Below are positions 26,974 to 36,026 of a DNA stretch of 64,000 nt, in pieces; the first letter of the stretch is position 1; each line of letters begins with the position of its first letter. A program made the position numbers and the translations under genes. The stretch is from assembly GCA_027452215.1 (NCBI GenBank), contig DAIDGQ010000037.1:62001-126000 (forward strand), written 5' to 3'. This stretch comes from Granulicella sp. GTDB taxonomy: Bacteria; Acidobacteriota; Terriglobia; Terriglobales; Acidobacteriaceae. The notes beneath the pieces are model-generated. The model was not told the origin of the DNA, did no database searches, and was given only the letters and a program-made list of their open reading frames with translations.

Positions 26974-28149
26974 ATGCCTGAAATCATTGATCAGATCTTT
27001 GTATTGCTGAAGCACTGGCTCATGGGCTATGTCCCTTCCCTGCTGAAGCCCGTAGTCTCTGCCATCCTCTCCGTCGTGCCGGTGCTCCTTGCCTTCCCAC
27101 TCTTATTTGCGATCACCACGGTCCTCGAACGCAAGGGTCTCGGCAGAATGCAAAATCGTTACGGGCCCAACCGCGTCGGTCCCTTCGGCTTCCTGCAGCC
27201 CATGGCAGATGGCATAAAGTCCCTCACCAAAGAAGATATTATTCCGCGTACAGCGGACCACCTGGTACATCTGCTTGCGCCCGTAGTGATCGTCATCGCC
27301 TCGTTTCTCGTCTATGCGGTTTTGCCCATAGGCAGGAACATGGTCATCGCCAACCTGAACGCCGGTGTCCTTTTCTTCTTCGCCGTTGGTTCGATGGTCG
27401 AACTCTCCGTTTTCATGGCCGGCTGGTCAAGCCGCAGCAAATACTCCCTGCTCGGAGCCATGCGGGCGATCGCACAGATGATCAGCTACGAAATTCCTCT
27501 GGTGCTTGCATCGATCGTCGTCATCATGGCTGCTGGTTCCCTCTCAACCGTAACCATCGTGAATCTCCAGGCGACCTATACCGGAATCTTTCCCCACTGG
27601 TACGTATTTACTCCGTGGGGCCTCACCGGATTCATCATCTTCATGATCGCCGCGACAGCCGAATCCAATCGCTGTCCTTTTGATCTTCCCGAGGGAGAAT
27701 CGGAGATCATTGCCGGCTACTACATCGAATACTCCGGATTCAAATTCGCCCTGTTCTTCCTCGGCGAGTACCTTGGCATGTTTGCCACGAGCGCCATGGC
27801 CATCACCCTCTTTCTGGGTGGCTGGGCAGCTCCCTTCTCGTTCCTCACCTGGATTCCGTCGTACGTCTGGTTCTTCGCTAAACTCCTGGCGCTAATCTGT
27901 GCGTTCATCTGGATTCGTGGAACGCTCCCGCGCCTTCGTATGGATCAGCTCATGAACTTTGCCTGGAAGTTCATGCTGCCCCTTTCCCTTATCAACATCT
28001 TTGCCGCTGGTGTCTGGCATTACATGCCAGCGGGTGCCTCACGTTGGCTCGTCGTGACCTTGGTCATCGCAGTTGCCTGCGTCTTGTTGAGTCGCGGACT
28101 TCGGCGCAACCAGTGGTTTCACGTACGCACCTACCGCTTTGCCAGTTGA
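26974..28149 (+). CDS. nuoH: Complex I subunit NuoH
   Basis: A 391-residue membrane subunit with about eight helices that forms the base of the quinone chamber. Signature segments are LGRMQNRYGPNRVGPFGFLQ, ADGIKSLTKEDIIP, RAIAQMISYEIPLV, NRCPFDLPEGESEIIAGYYI and EYSGFKFALFFLGEY. The family is firm. An 82-base gap with a CRP-type palindrome separates it from nuoJ. Confidence 0.95.
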   Translation: MPEIIDQIFVLLKHWLMGYVPSLLKPVVSAILSVVPVLLAFPLLFAITTVLERKGLGRMQNRYGPNRVGPFGFLQPMADGIKSLTKEDIIPRTADHLVHLLAPVVIVIASFLVYAVLPIGRNMVIANLNAGVLFFFAVGSMVELSVFMAGWSSRSKYSLLGAMRAIAQMISYEIPLVLASIVVIMAAGSLSTVTIVNLQATYTGIFPHWYVFTPWGLTGFIIFMIAATAESNRCPFDLPEGESEIIAGYYIEYSGFKFALFFLGEYLGMFATSAMAITLFLGGWAAPFSFLTWIPSYVWFFAKLLALICAFIWIRGTLPRLRMDQLMNFAWKFMLPLSLINIFAAGVWHYMPAGASRWLVVTLVIAVACVLLSRGLRRNQWFHVRTYRFAS

Positions 28150-28152
28150 ATC

Positions 28153-28168
28153 TGTGACAAACATCACA
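28153..28168. promoter_or_regulatory. CRP/FNR-superfamily binding site inside the nuo operon
   Basis: TGTGACAAACATCACA has two perfect half sites at the consensus spacing. It lies directly after the nuoH stop and 64 bases before nuoJ, implying a regulated internal promoter for the membrane-arm genes (TATGTT at 28185-28190 is a possible -10), or a repressing site. Confidence 0.6.
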
Positions 28169-28231
28169 AGCTTGTCGGGCTCAGTATGTTCCTCTGTATC
28201 TAACTACTTCGTAGGGTCGGATTGTTTCTAG

Positions 28232-28732
28232 ATGACAATTTCTTTTTTCATAATCGCCGCAATCACGATCGTCGGAACCGCTGCTGCGATGAGCCTGAAG
28301 AATCTCGTGCATTGCGTGCTCTCCCTGACGCTCGGCTTGGTTGGACTAGCCCTCTTATTCCTTCTGCTCGGCGCGCAGTTCGTCGGCTTCACGCAGATTC
28401 TCGTGTACGTCGGAGCGGTTGCCATCCTCGCTGTCTTCGCCATCATGATGACCCGAAGCGCTGAGCCGATGACGAATCTGCCTCCAGCTTCCTTCCGCTT
28501 ATCCGGAGTGCTCATCGCAGCCACCGTCTTCGCCGTTCTCGCCTGGGCGATCTCTTCCGCGACAAGGTCGCTGCCCTCGCAGTCCTCCCAGCCCGAGGTC
28601 TCCGTGAATCAAATCGGAGTTGCCCTGATGCATCAGTTCGTTCTTCCACTAGAAGTCATCGGCGTATTACTTACCGCAGCTCTCGTCGGTGCCGCCATCC
28701 TCGCCATGGATGAGACAGGAGCGTCACGATGA
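28232..28732 (+). CDS. nuoJ: Complex I subunit NuoJ
   Basis: A 166-residue membrane subunit with five helices. VHCVLSLTLGLVGLALLFLL and QFVGFTQILVYVGAVAILAV contain the conserved third helix that links quinone chemistry to proton pumping; EVIGVLLTAALVGAAILA is near the C-terminus. It overlaps nuoK by ATGA. Confidence 0.93.
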   Translation: MTISFFIIAAITIVGTAAAMSLKNLVHCVLSLTLGLVGLALLFLLLGAQFVGFTQILVYVGAVAILAVFAIMMTRSAEPMTNLPPASFRLSGVLIAATVFAVLAWAISSATRSLPSQSSQPEVSVNQIGVALMHQFVLPLEVIGVLLTAALVGAAILAMDETGASR

Positions 28733-29040
28733 GCCCCTTATCCGGCTACCTTCTTCTGTCCGCCCTTCTCTTCTCCATCGGCCTCGCCGGAGCCTTGACG
28801 CGACGCAACGCAATCCTTGTCCTCATCGGAATCGAGTTGATGCTCAATGCTGCGAATCTTAACTTCATCGCTTTCTGGCGTTATGGCCCCAACCCCGCTG
28901 CCTTGACGGGAGTCATGTTCACTATTTTCTCCATCAGCGTTGCCGCCGCAGAAGCCGCGGTTGGTTTGAGCATCATCCTCGCCGTCTATCGGCACTCTAA
29001 ATCAATAAACCTGGACGCGATGAACTCGATGAAGGGCTGA
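28729..29040 (+). CDS. nuoK: Complex I subunit NuoK
   Basis: A 103-residue, three-helix subunit. RRNAILVLIGIELMLNAANL carries the essential buried glutamate in helix 2, and AAAEAAVGLSIILAVYRH holds the second one in helix 3. The start overlaps the nuoJ stop. 109 non-coding bases separate it from nuoL. Confidence 0.95.
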   Translation: MSPLSGYLLLSALLFSIGLAGALTRRNAILVLIGIELMLNAANLNFIAFWRYGPNPAALTGVMFTIFSISVAAAEAAVGLSIILAVYRHSKSINLDAMNSMKG

Positions 29041-29149
29041 AGAACCATGCAGGATGTACTCTTGATCGAGACCACTTAAACCAGATAGGACTCCCCCTTC
29101 ATCCAGGACCGAGCCCTGTCTTTCACCTGAAATTTCCTTCTGGCGTTCA

Positions 29150-31252
29150 ATGAACTGGATCGTACGAAATCTGTGGCTGGTCCCTGTACTGCCCGTCCTG
29201 GCAGCCGGCATCAGTGCGCTCGCAAAACGCAAAAGCCGCGTTCTGGCCGCGTCCCTCGCAATCGGCTCGATGAGCTTATCGTTCCTCCTCTCAGTATGGG
29301 CGTTCGCTCATGTCCTGGCTCTTCGGAATAGCGGGCAGCCTAGCCTGCAGGTCTTCAACTTCCGCTGGTTCCAGTTTGGCAACGAATGGCTATCGCTCGG
29401 CTGGATGCTGGATCCATTAACCGCCGTCATGCTGGTGATGGTCACCTTCGTAGGCCTGCTGATTTTCATCTACAGCGTCGGCTATATGGAGCACGATGAC
29501 AACTTCATGCGCTTCTTCTGCTTTCTGGCGCTGTTCGCCGGAGCGATGCTGGGCGTCATCATCTCCAACAACCTGCTCCTGCTCTTCATGTGCTGGGAGA
29601 TCGTCGGCCTCACTTCCTACCTGCTGATCGGTTTCTGGTTCAGCAATCCGAAGGCGGCCGCTGCCGGCAAAAAAGCCTTCATCGTGACCCGCATCGGCGA
29701 CGTTCTCTTCTTCCTGGGCATCGTCTGGCTGTATGCACAATCGGGCACGCTGCTCTTTTACGACAACGGTGCCGGCTTCCTTGAGCACTCGGCCATCAGC
29801 CATCTCCTCACACAAACGACCACGACAGGTATCTGCGTCGCGACAGGCATCGCACTGCTAATCTTCTGCGGTGCGGTCGGCAAGTCTGGCCAATTTCCAT
29901 TGCATGTCTGGCTACCCGACGCCATGGAAGGCCCTACCCCCGTCAGCGCTCTCATCCACGCCGCAACCATGGTTGCCGCCGGTGTCTTTCTCGTCGCCCG
30001 CGTCTACCCGCTCATGAGCGCCCACACCGGGCTCGCAGACGTCATCACCACCTCCACCGCGCTACAGGCCGTCACCTGGGTGGGCTCATTCACCGCTCTG
30101 TTTGGAGCGGTCATCGCCGTCGCACAGTACGACATCAAACGCATCCTCGCCTACTCCACCGTCTCGCAGTTGGGCTACATGATGATGGGCCTTGGTGTCG
30201 GTGGCGTCTCCGTCGGCATGTTCCACCTGATCACCCACGCTTTCTTCAAATCACTCTTGTTCCTTGGTGCCGGCTCCGTCATTCACGGTTGCTCCGGCGA
30301 GCAGGACATCCGGAAGATGGGTGGCCTCGGAAAACTCATGCCCGTCACCTTTGTGACCTACGCCATCGGCATGCTGGCACTCTGCGGCTTCCCCTTATTC
30401 TTCTCCGGCTTCTGGAGTAAGGACGAGATCCTGCACGCCGCTCACACCTGGAACATCTCACAAGCCCCGTTTTATATGGGCGCCTTCGCCGCGCTGCTGA
30501 CGGCCTTTTACATGTCGCGTCAGGTCTTCTATGTCTTCGCGGGAACATCCCGACTGGCAGAGGAACACCACGACCACGCGCACGCAGCCGATACCTCAAG
30601 CCACCACGGCTCCGGTTCACCCCATGAGAGTCCAGCTGTCATGACCGTCCCGCTCATGATTCTCTCAGCGTTCGCACTGCTGCTTGGCTTTCTTGGGACC
30701 CCAGCATGGCCATGGTTTCAATCTTTTCTCGAAGACGCTCCGGTCTCAGTAAACTTTGGCGCGTTTCTCACGGGAGGCATGCTGCCCGTCATGCTTTCAT
30801 CCTCCGTGATCGTGCTGCTTGGCCTCACCCTGGGCTGGTGGTTCTTCGGCCGCAAGCCCATCGAAAGCGCCGATGCTCCCGATAACTTCGGCAAGCTTTC
30901 ACCTTCCATCTTCACCGCTCTGGGCAATGCGCTTTATTTCGACGCAATCTACGGAGCAACCTTCGTCAAGCTGACGACTCTGCTGTCGAGGATCTCCGAT
31001 TGGCTTGACCGTTGGGTATGGAACGGTGCCGTCCAGACCGTGACCTACACCGTCCTGGGATTCGCGCACCTGGACAATTTCCTTGATACCAACGTGGTCA
31101 ACTCCGGCTTCGATGAAGGTTGCGACACGGTATCGCGCAGCGGAAAGCTTCTATCCATGCTTCAGGCGGGCCGCATCCAGGGGTATCTCAAGATTGTTGC
31201 GGGTGCCCTCGTCGTCTTCACGATATTCCTACTCTGGAAGGCCAAGATATGA
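29150..31252 (+). CDS. nuoL: Complex I antiporter-like subunit NuoL
   Basis: 700 residues, longer than the usual 605-650. The proton-channel core is clear: MCWEIVGLTSYLLIGFWFSN, WLPDAMEGPTPVSALIHAAT, YDIKRILAYSTVSQLGYMMM and HAFFKSLLFLGAGSVIH. A soluble loop near residues 470-500 is rich in histidine (EEHHDHAHAADTSSHHGSG). The C-terminal part, after LTLGWWFFG, should form the lateral helix that braces the membrane arm; extra length there would be needed to span a second NuoM. It ends overlapping the first nuoM by ATGA. Confidence 0.93.
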   Translation: MNWIVRNLWLVPVLPVLAAGISALAKRKSRVLAASLAIGSMSLSFLLSVWAFAHVLALRNSGQPSLQVFNFRWFQFGNEWLSLGWMLDPLTAVMLVMVTFVGLLIFIYSVGYMEHDDNFMRFFCFLALFAGAMLGVIISNNLLLLFMCWEIVGLTSYLLIGFWFSNPKAAAAGKKAFIVTRIGDVLFFLGIVWLYAQSGTLLFYDNGAGFLEHSAISHLLTQTTTTGICVATGIALLIFCGAVGKSGQFPLHVWLPDAMEGPTPVSALIHAATMVAAGVFLVARVYPLMSAHTGLADVITTSTALQAVTWVGSFTALFGAVIAVAQYDIKRILAYSTVSQLGYMMMGLGVGGVSVGMFHLITHAFFKSLLFLGAGSVIHGCSGEQDIRKMGGLGKLMPVTFVTYAIGMLALCGFPLFFSGFWSKDEILHAAHTWNISQAPFYMGAFAALLTAFYMSRQVFYVFAGTSRLAEEHHDHAHAADTSSHHGSGSPHESPAVMTVPLMILSAFALLLGFLGTPAWPWFQSFLEDAPVSVNFGAFLTGGMLPVMLSSSVIVLLGLTLGWWFFGRKPIESADAPDNFGKLSPSIFTALGNALYFDAIYGATFVKLTTLLSRISDWLDRWVWNGAVQTVTYTVLGFAHLDNFLDTNVVNSGFDEGCDTVSRSGKLLSMLQAGRIQGYLKIVAGALVVFTIFLLWKAKI

Positions 31253-32808
31253 TCACGTTTCCGTGGATCTCTACCTTGACCATAGTGCCAGTTGTCGGTG
31301 CAATTGTTTTGCTTGCGTTCGGTAGTCGCAACAAAGTTCTTGTGCGGTGGATCGCGCTCGCCTTCAGTTTTCTTGCGCTCGTCCTGACTTTGGCTCTGTG
31401 GCATCAATTCAATCCACTTGCCGACGGATACCAGTTCCAGGAACTGCACGCCTGGATCCCAGCCCTCAACGCCGAGTACCGCGTGGGAATCGACGGCCTC
31501 GGGCTCCTGATGTTGCTCCTCACCTCGATCGTTGTTCCAATCGGCATGCTGGCTTCCTGGCAGATTCAACAACGCGTCTCTCTCTACTTCGCGCTCGTCC
31601 TCCTCCTCCAGGCCTGCTTAGTCGGTACGTTTACCGCGCTAAACTTCTTCCACTGGTTCATCTATTGGGAACTCGGCCTCATCCCTGCATTCTTCCTCAT
31701 CAAGCTTTGGGGCGGCCCAAAGAGCGCAAAAGCCGCCATGCAGTTCCTCGTCTATACGATGGTCGGCAGCATCGCCATGCTGATGTCCTTTCTTGCGATC
31801 TACCTCGCAACGAAGACCTTCGACTTTACGGAACTCGCACACCTTGCACAAAGCGGAAAACTGATGCCGGCCGTCGTGAGCACCCTCGGCTGGCACCTGT
31901 TCACCCCGGCCCACACCGCGATGGTCATCTTTCTCGGCGTATTCCTCGGTTTCGCGGTCAAGGTACCCCTGATTCCCTTTCACACCTGGCTGCCATCCGC
32001 CTACTCTGAGGCTCCCACCGGGACAACGATCCTTCTCACCGGCGCCATGTCCAAGATGGGCCTCTACGGTTTCCTCCGTATCGTGCTGCCACTCTTCGGC
32101 GTCCAGATGCAGCAGGTCCTGACGCCCCTCCTGTGGCTTGCTGTAGCCACGGTCGTCCTGTCAGCGTATGCCGCGCTGGCCCAGACCGACCTCAAGCGTA
32201 TCTTCGCTTATTCCTCGATCAATCACCTCGGCTACTGCATGCTTGGCATCTTCGCCGTCGTCAAGTTCACAGGAGGAGACGCTGCCCTTACCGCCCAGAA
32301 GTTTGCTGCAATGAACGGTGTCTATCTCCAGATGTTCAATCATGGACTCACCGCCGCAACAGTCTTCTGGTTCATCGCCATGCTCGAGAAACGCTCCGGC
32401 GGCCTCCGTGGCCTGAACGACTTCGGAGGTTTGCGCAAAGCCATGCCCGTCTTCACCGGCCTCATGGGCATCGCACTCTTTTCTTCCCTCGGCCTGCCCG
32501 GTCTCAACGGATTCATCGGCGAGTTCCTGATCTTCAAAGGCTCTTTCCCTCTCGTCACGTGGGCTACGGCCAGTTCCGCAATCGGACTCCTTCTTACAGC
32601 GGTCTTCATTCTCGGGGTTCTGCAGCGCGTCTTCTACGGCCCGCTCGGAGAGAAGTGGGTGCACCTCCCTGATCTAACCCTGGGCGAGCGCCTGACACTC
32701 GTACCTCTCATTGGACTTATGTTTGCTTTGGGCCTCTATCCCCAGTTCATTCTCGGTGTCGTCAACCATACCGCCATACAGATGGCGCTAAATCTGCGGA
32801 ATTTTTGA
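31249..32808 (+). CDS. nuoM: Complex I antiporter-like subunit NuoM, first copy
   Basis: 519 residues, about 14 helices. The pumping residues are in YWELGLIPAFFLIKLWGG, PFHTWLPSAYSEAPTGTTIL, KMGLYGFLRIVLPLFGVQ and TDLKRIFAYSSINHLGYCML. The open frame runs upstream into nuoL, but ATG 31249 overlaps the nuoL stop as ATGA and begins the first helix (ITFPWISTLTIVPVVGAIVL). It is followed by another NuoM-type gene only 34-45% alike by eye, so the two are old paralogues and not a recent duplication. Confidence 0.9.
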   Translation: MITFPWISTLTIVPVVGAIVLLAFGSRNKVLVRWIALAFSFLALVLTLALWHQFNPLADGYQFQELHAWIPALNAEYRVGIDGLGLLMLLLTSIVVPIGMLASWQIQQRVSLYFALVLLLQACLVGTFTALNFFHWFIYWELGLIPAFFLIKLWGGPKSAKAAMQFLVYTMVGSIAMLMSFLAIYLATKTFDFTELAHLAQSGKLMPAVVSTLGWHLFTPAHTAMVIFLGVFLGFAVKVPLIPFHTWLPSAYSEAPTGTTILLTGAMSKMGLYGFLRIVLPLFGVQMQQVLTPLLWLAVATVVLSAYAALAQTDLKRIFAYSSINHLGYCMLGIFAVVKFTGGDAALTAQKFAAMNGVYLQMFNHGLTAATVFWFIAMLEKRSGGLRGLNDFGGLRKAMPVFTGLMGIALFSSLGLPGLNGFIGEFLIFKGSFPLVTWATASSAIGLLLTAVFILGVLQRVFYGPLGEKWVHLPDLTLGERLTLVPLIGLMFALGLYPQFILGVVNHTAIQMALNLRNF

Positions 32809-32810
32809 TT

Positions 32811-34319
32811 ATGCTTGCTTGGACGATCTACATATCCTTTCTCGGGGCTCTGGCACTCTTCCTGCTGCCAGCTCGTAGGGCGGCTTGGGCACGCATCGTT
32901 GCTCTTCTAACGACGCTCGTCACCTTTGCGATCGCGCTAAAAGCCTTTATCGATCACAGAACCGGGGAGATGCTTCCCGTGGTCCACATACCCTGGGTAC
33001 CCTCTCTCGGCATCACCTTTACCCTCAAAGCCGACGGCATCAGCCTGACCCTCCTCCTGCTCACCGGAGTCATCGGCGTTTGCGGAGTCCTCTTCTCCTG
33101 GAACATCGAAGAGCGTATCAAAGAATTCTTCGGCTTCTACCTCCTCCTCATTGGCGCGGTCTACGGAGTCTTTCTCAGCTACGATCTCTTCCTCCTCTTC
33201 GTCTTCTATGAGATCGTCGTCATCCCCAAATACTTCCTCATCGCCATCTGGGGATCGACGCGCCGGGAATACGCCGCGATGAAACTCGTCCTCTACTCCT
33301 TCATCGGCAGTGCCATGGTTCTAATCGGCCTCATTGCAGCCTACGTTGTCGCCGGCTCAAAGAGCATGTCCCTCGGAGACCTGGCAGGCTATCCCTTCCC
33401 CGCTCATTTCCAGATGTGGGCCTTCCCTCTGGTTTTTGCTGGCTTCGGAATCCTGGCCGGCCTCTGGCCCTTCCACACCTGGGCCCCCACAGGCCACGTA
33501 GCTGCGCCTACGGCGACCTCCATGTTGCTCGCCGGCGTCGTCATGAAGCTCGGAGCCTACGGCTGTCTCCGCGTCGCGATGACCCTCTTCCCTCTTGGGA
33601 TGAGCTCCTGGGGCTTCCATGTTCTCGGCTTCGGCTCCTGGCGTGACGTCTTCGCGGTTCTCGGAGTTGTCGGAATCCTCTACGGTGCCCTGGTCGCCCT
33701 GGTCCAAAAGGACTTCAAATTCGTCATCGGCTACTCCAGCATCAGCCACATGGGATTCATCCTCCTCGGCCTGATGACCCTGAATCAAATCGGCATCTCG
33801 GGCGCAGTAGTTCAGATGGTCTCGCATGGTCTTCTCGCTGGACTGCTCTTCGCCGTCGTCGGACGCATGGTCTACGCTCGTACCCACACCCGCGACCTCG
33901 CAGCCCTCAGCCCGATGCATCTCAATAAGGTCATCCCCTTCGCAGCCGTCACCTTCGTCATCGCCGGCATGGCCAGCATGGGCCTGCCCGGTTTCAGCGG
34001 TTTCGTCGCCGAACTCATGATCGTCATCGGCGTCTGGCACTCCTATCCCTCGCTCATCGTCTTTGTAGGGATCGGCCTCATCGCGGGAGTCGCCTACATC
34101 TGGCGCGCCATGCAACAGGCATTCTTTACCGGCTCAAACACCGAACCCCTCCAACCAGCTCACCCCCTTCCTCCCATCACCTTCCCTGAGCGGCTGGGAG
34201 CAGCGATTCTCATCGCTGCCAGTGTGGTCGTCGGAACCTTCCCTCAGTTATTTTTGAATGTGATTCATCCAGCCTTAGATTCTCCCCTCTTTCAGGGCTT
34301 GCGTAAGGGGGGATGGTAA
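32811..34319 (+). CDS. nuoM: Complex I antiporter-like subunit NuoM, second copy
   Basis: 502 residues with the full antiporter core: FYEIVVIPKYFLIAIWGSTR, PFHTWAPTGHVAAPTATSML, VMKLGAYGCLRVAMTLFPLG and KDFKFVIGYSSISHMGFILL. The glutamate in FYEIVV and the lysines of helices 7 and 8 are present, so it should pump. A TTG at 32805 is open in frame, but ATG 32811, two bases after the previous stop, is preferred. Complexes with two NuoM proteins (2M complex I) are known from several phyla and are thought to move more protons per electron pair. Confidence 0.88.
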   Translation: MLAWTIYISFLGALALFLLPARRAAWARIVALLTTLVTFAIALKAFIDHRTGEMLPVVHIPWVPSLGITFTLKADGISLTLLLLTGVIGVCGVLFSWNIEERIKEFFGFYLLLIGAVYGVFLSYDLFLLFVFYEIVVIPKYFLIAIWGSTRREYAAMKLVLYSFIGSAMVLIGLIAAYVVAGSKSMSLGDLAGYPFPAHFQMWAFPLVFAGFGILAGLWPFHTWAPTGHVAAPTATSMLLAGVVMKLGAYGCLRVAMTLFPLGMSSWGFHVLGFGSWRDVFAVLGVVGILYGALVALVQKDFKFVIGYSSISHMGFILLGLMTLNQIGISGAVVQMVSHGLLAGLLFAVVGRMVYARTHTRDLAALSPMHLNKVIPFAAVTFVIAGMASMGLPGFSGFVAELMIVIGVWHSYPSLIVFVGIGLIAGVAYIWRAMQQAFFTGSNTEPLQPAHPLPPITFPERLGAAILIAASVVVGTFPQLFLNVIHPALDSPLFQGLRKGGW

Positions 34320-35815
34320 TGAACGTGATCAACTTTGGACAACTGTTGGGCTTGGCCTGGCCCGAAATTATCGTTACCGTGACCGCGCTCCTCGTTGTGG
34401 CTGCGGATCTCCTCTTCTTCCGTAGATCCAGCATCCGCGCAAGATTTGCAGGCTCCGTCGCGATCGCATTGGTTGGCTGCGCTGCCGCCATCTTCAAGCT
34501 GGTCACATCGCCGGTCCAGCCAACGACTCTCCATGGCGTCTTCGGAGCCACCCCCCTTATCCATCTCCTACAGGTCGCCGTCCTCGCGCTGACCATCATC
34601 ACCCTGCTCCTCGCCGTCAACTCAACGTTCACTGAGCACGTCAGCGAGTTCGTCCTTCTCATCCTGCTGGCCACCGTCGGCATGATGTTCCTCGTCGGCT
34701 CGCAGGACCTCCTCGTCCTCTTCATCTCGCTTGAGCTGTTGAGTCTGTCGCTCTACATTCTTGCCGGCCTGGACAAGCGTAGTCCCCGCTCCTCCGAGGC
34801 CGCCCTCAAATACTTCCTCTTCGGAGGAATGTCTGCAGCCTTCATGCTCTATGGCTTCAGTTTGCTCTACGGCTTCTCGAACTCCACCAATCTCGCAGAT
34901 CTGGCCACCGCCATCCAAGGCCATCCCCTCAGTCCCATTCTCATCATTGCCATCGTCACTACCGTGGTTGGTTTTGGCTTTAAGATCGCCGCAGCGCCCT
35001 TCCACTTCTGGGCACCTGACGTCTATCAAGGCGCGCCCATTCCGAGCGCCGCCTTCATTGCCTCCGGCTCAAAAGTCGCCAGCTTCTTCATCTTCTTTCA
35101 GCTCATGGTGCTCGGCTTTGCAGGAGCCGAAGGGAGCGCCACCTGGTCCCACTTCCAGAGCGGCTGGGTCCCGGTTCTCGTCGTGGTCGCCATCGTCTCC
35201 ATGGTGCTGGGTAATCTCGTCGCCATCGTGCAAAGCAGTCTAAGAAGACTGCTCGCCTACTCCGCGGTCGCCCATGCGGGCTACATGCTCCTGGCATTCG
35301 TTACCCACACACAGCAAAGTCTGGCTGCGCTTTTGTACTACATCGCAACCTATTCCCTCGCAACACTCGGAGTCTTCGGCGTCCTTGCGGTCACAGAATC
35401 CCACATAGGCAACGACAGGATTGAAGACTTAGCCGGCCTGAGCCGCCGAGCCCCATTCCTCTCCATCTGTCTCGGCGTCTTCCTTCTGTCGCTCGCAGGA
35501 ATTCCTCCCCTCTCTGGCTTCTTCGCCAAGTTCCTCCTCTTCACCTCTGTGCTCGCAGCCAGCTCTGGCTCAAAGCTGCTGCTATGGCTGGTGATCCTCG
35601 CCATCGCCATGAGTGCCGTGTCGCTCTTCTACTACCTCCGCGTCCTCAAGAAGGTCTACGTCTCAGCCCCAGCCTCCGAGGCTCGACCCATTCCCTCGCC
35701 GATCCTGAGCCGCGTCGTCGTCGGACTGCTTGCCTTAGGCGTGATCCTTCTGGGCTGCGTTCCGGACTTGATCCTGACCCAGATACTCAGGGTCATCCAG
35801 GCCTCCGGTCTCTAA
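34319..35815 (+). CDS. nuoN: Complex I antiporter-like subunit NuoN
   Basis: 498 residues. Conserved segments are ISLELLSLSLYILAGLDKRS, AALKYFLFGGMSAAFMLYGF, APFHFWAPDVYQGAPIPSAA and QSSLRRLLAYSAVAHAGYML. The ATG at 34319 shares a base with the preceding stop (TAATG) and has the purine run AAGGGGGG six bases ahead; an upstream ATG at 34313 is too close to it. It is the last gene of the operon. No NADH-binding subunits follow. Confidence 0.92.
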   Translation: MNVINFGQLLGLAWPEIIVTVTALLVVAADLLFFRRSSIRARFAGSVAIALVGCAAAIFKLVTSPVQPTTLHGVFGATPLIHLLQVAVLALTIITLLLAVNSTFTEHVSEFVLLILLATVGMMFLVGSQDLLVLFISLELLSLSLYILAGLDKRSPRSSEAALKYFLFGGMSAAFMLYGFSLLYGFSNSTNLADLATAIQGHPLSPILIIAIVTTVVGFGFKIAAAPFHFWAPDVYQGAPIPSAAFIASGSKVASFFIFFQLMVLGFAGAEGSATWSHFQSGWVPVLVVVAIVSMVLGNLVAIVQSSLRRLLAYSAVAHAGYMLLAFVTHTQQSLAALLYYIATYSLATLGVFGVLAVTESHIGNDRIEDLAGLSRRAPFLSICLGVFLLSLAGIPPLSGFFAKFLLFTSVLAASSGSKLLLWLVILAIAMSAVSLFYYLRVLKKVYVSAPASEARPIPSPILSRVVVGLLALGVILLGCVPDLILTQILRVIQASGL

Positions 35816-35817
35816 GA

Positions 35818-35848
35818 GGAACTCTCTCCATCCCTGCGATAGAGTTCT
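35818..35848 (+). terminator. Possible terminator hairpin of the nuo operon
   Basis: GGAACTCTCTC pairs with GATAGAGTTCT with one mismatch and one wobble, three bases after the nuoN stop. Only a weak T run follows, so this is tentative. Confidence 0.3.
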
Positions 35849-35964
35849 CCTTGCTCTGCACCTTCCTACCGCTAGAGAGCAACTCGCTCTCCATCGACAG
35901 TTAGTTCCCATAAACCGGGTCCACGGATGCCACCGTCCATGGCCCTGGGCCAACCGAGAACCAT

Positions 35965-36000
35965 AAAAAAGCGGTAGTGCAGACGCTCCGCACTACCGCT
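35965..36000 (-). terminator. Rho-independent terminator of the galM operon
   Basis: On the minus strand, AGCGGTAGTGC and GCACTACCGCT form a perfect 11-bp stem followed by TTTTTT. It lies 27 bases after the galM stop codon, between the convergent galM and nuoN genes. Confidence 0.88.
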
Positions 36001-36026
36001 CATTCATTCCTTGCCCGAAGTCCCTA

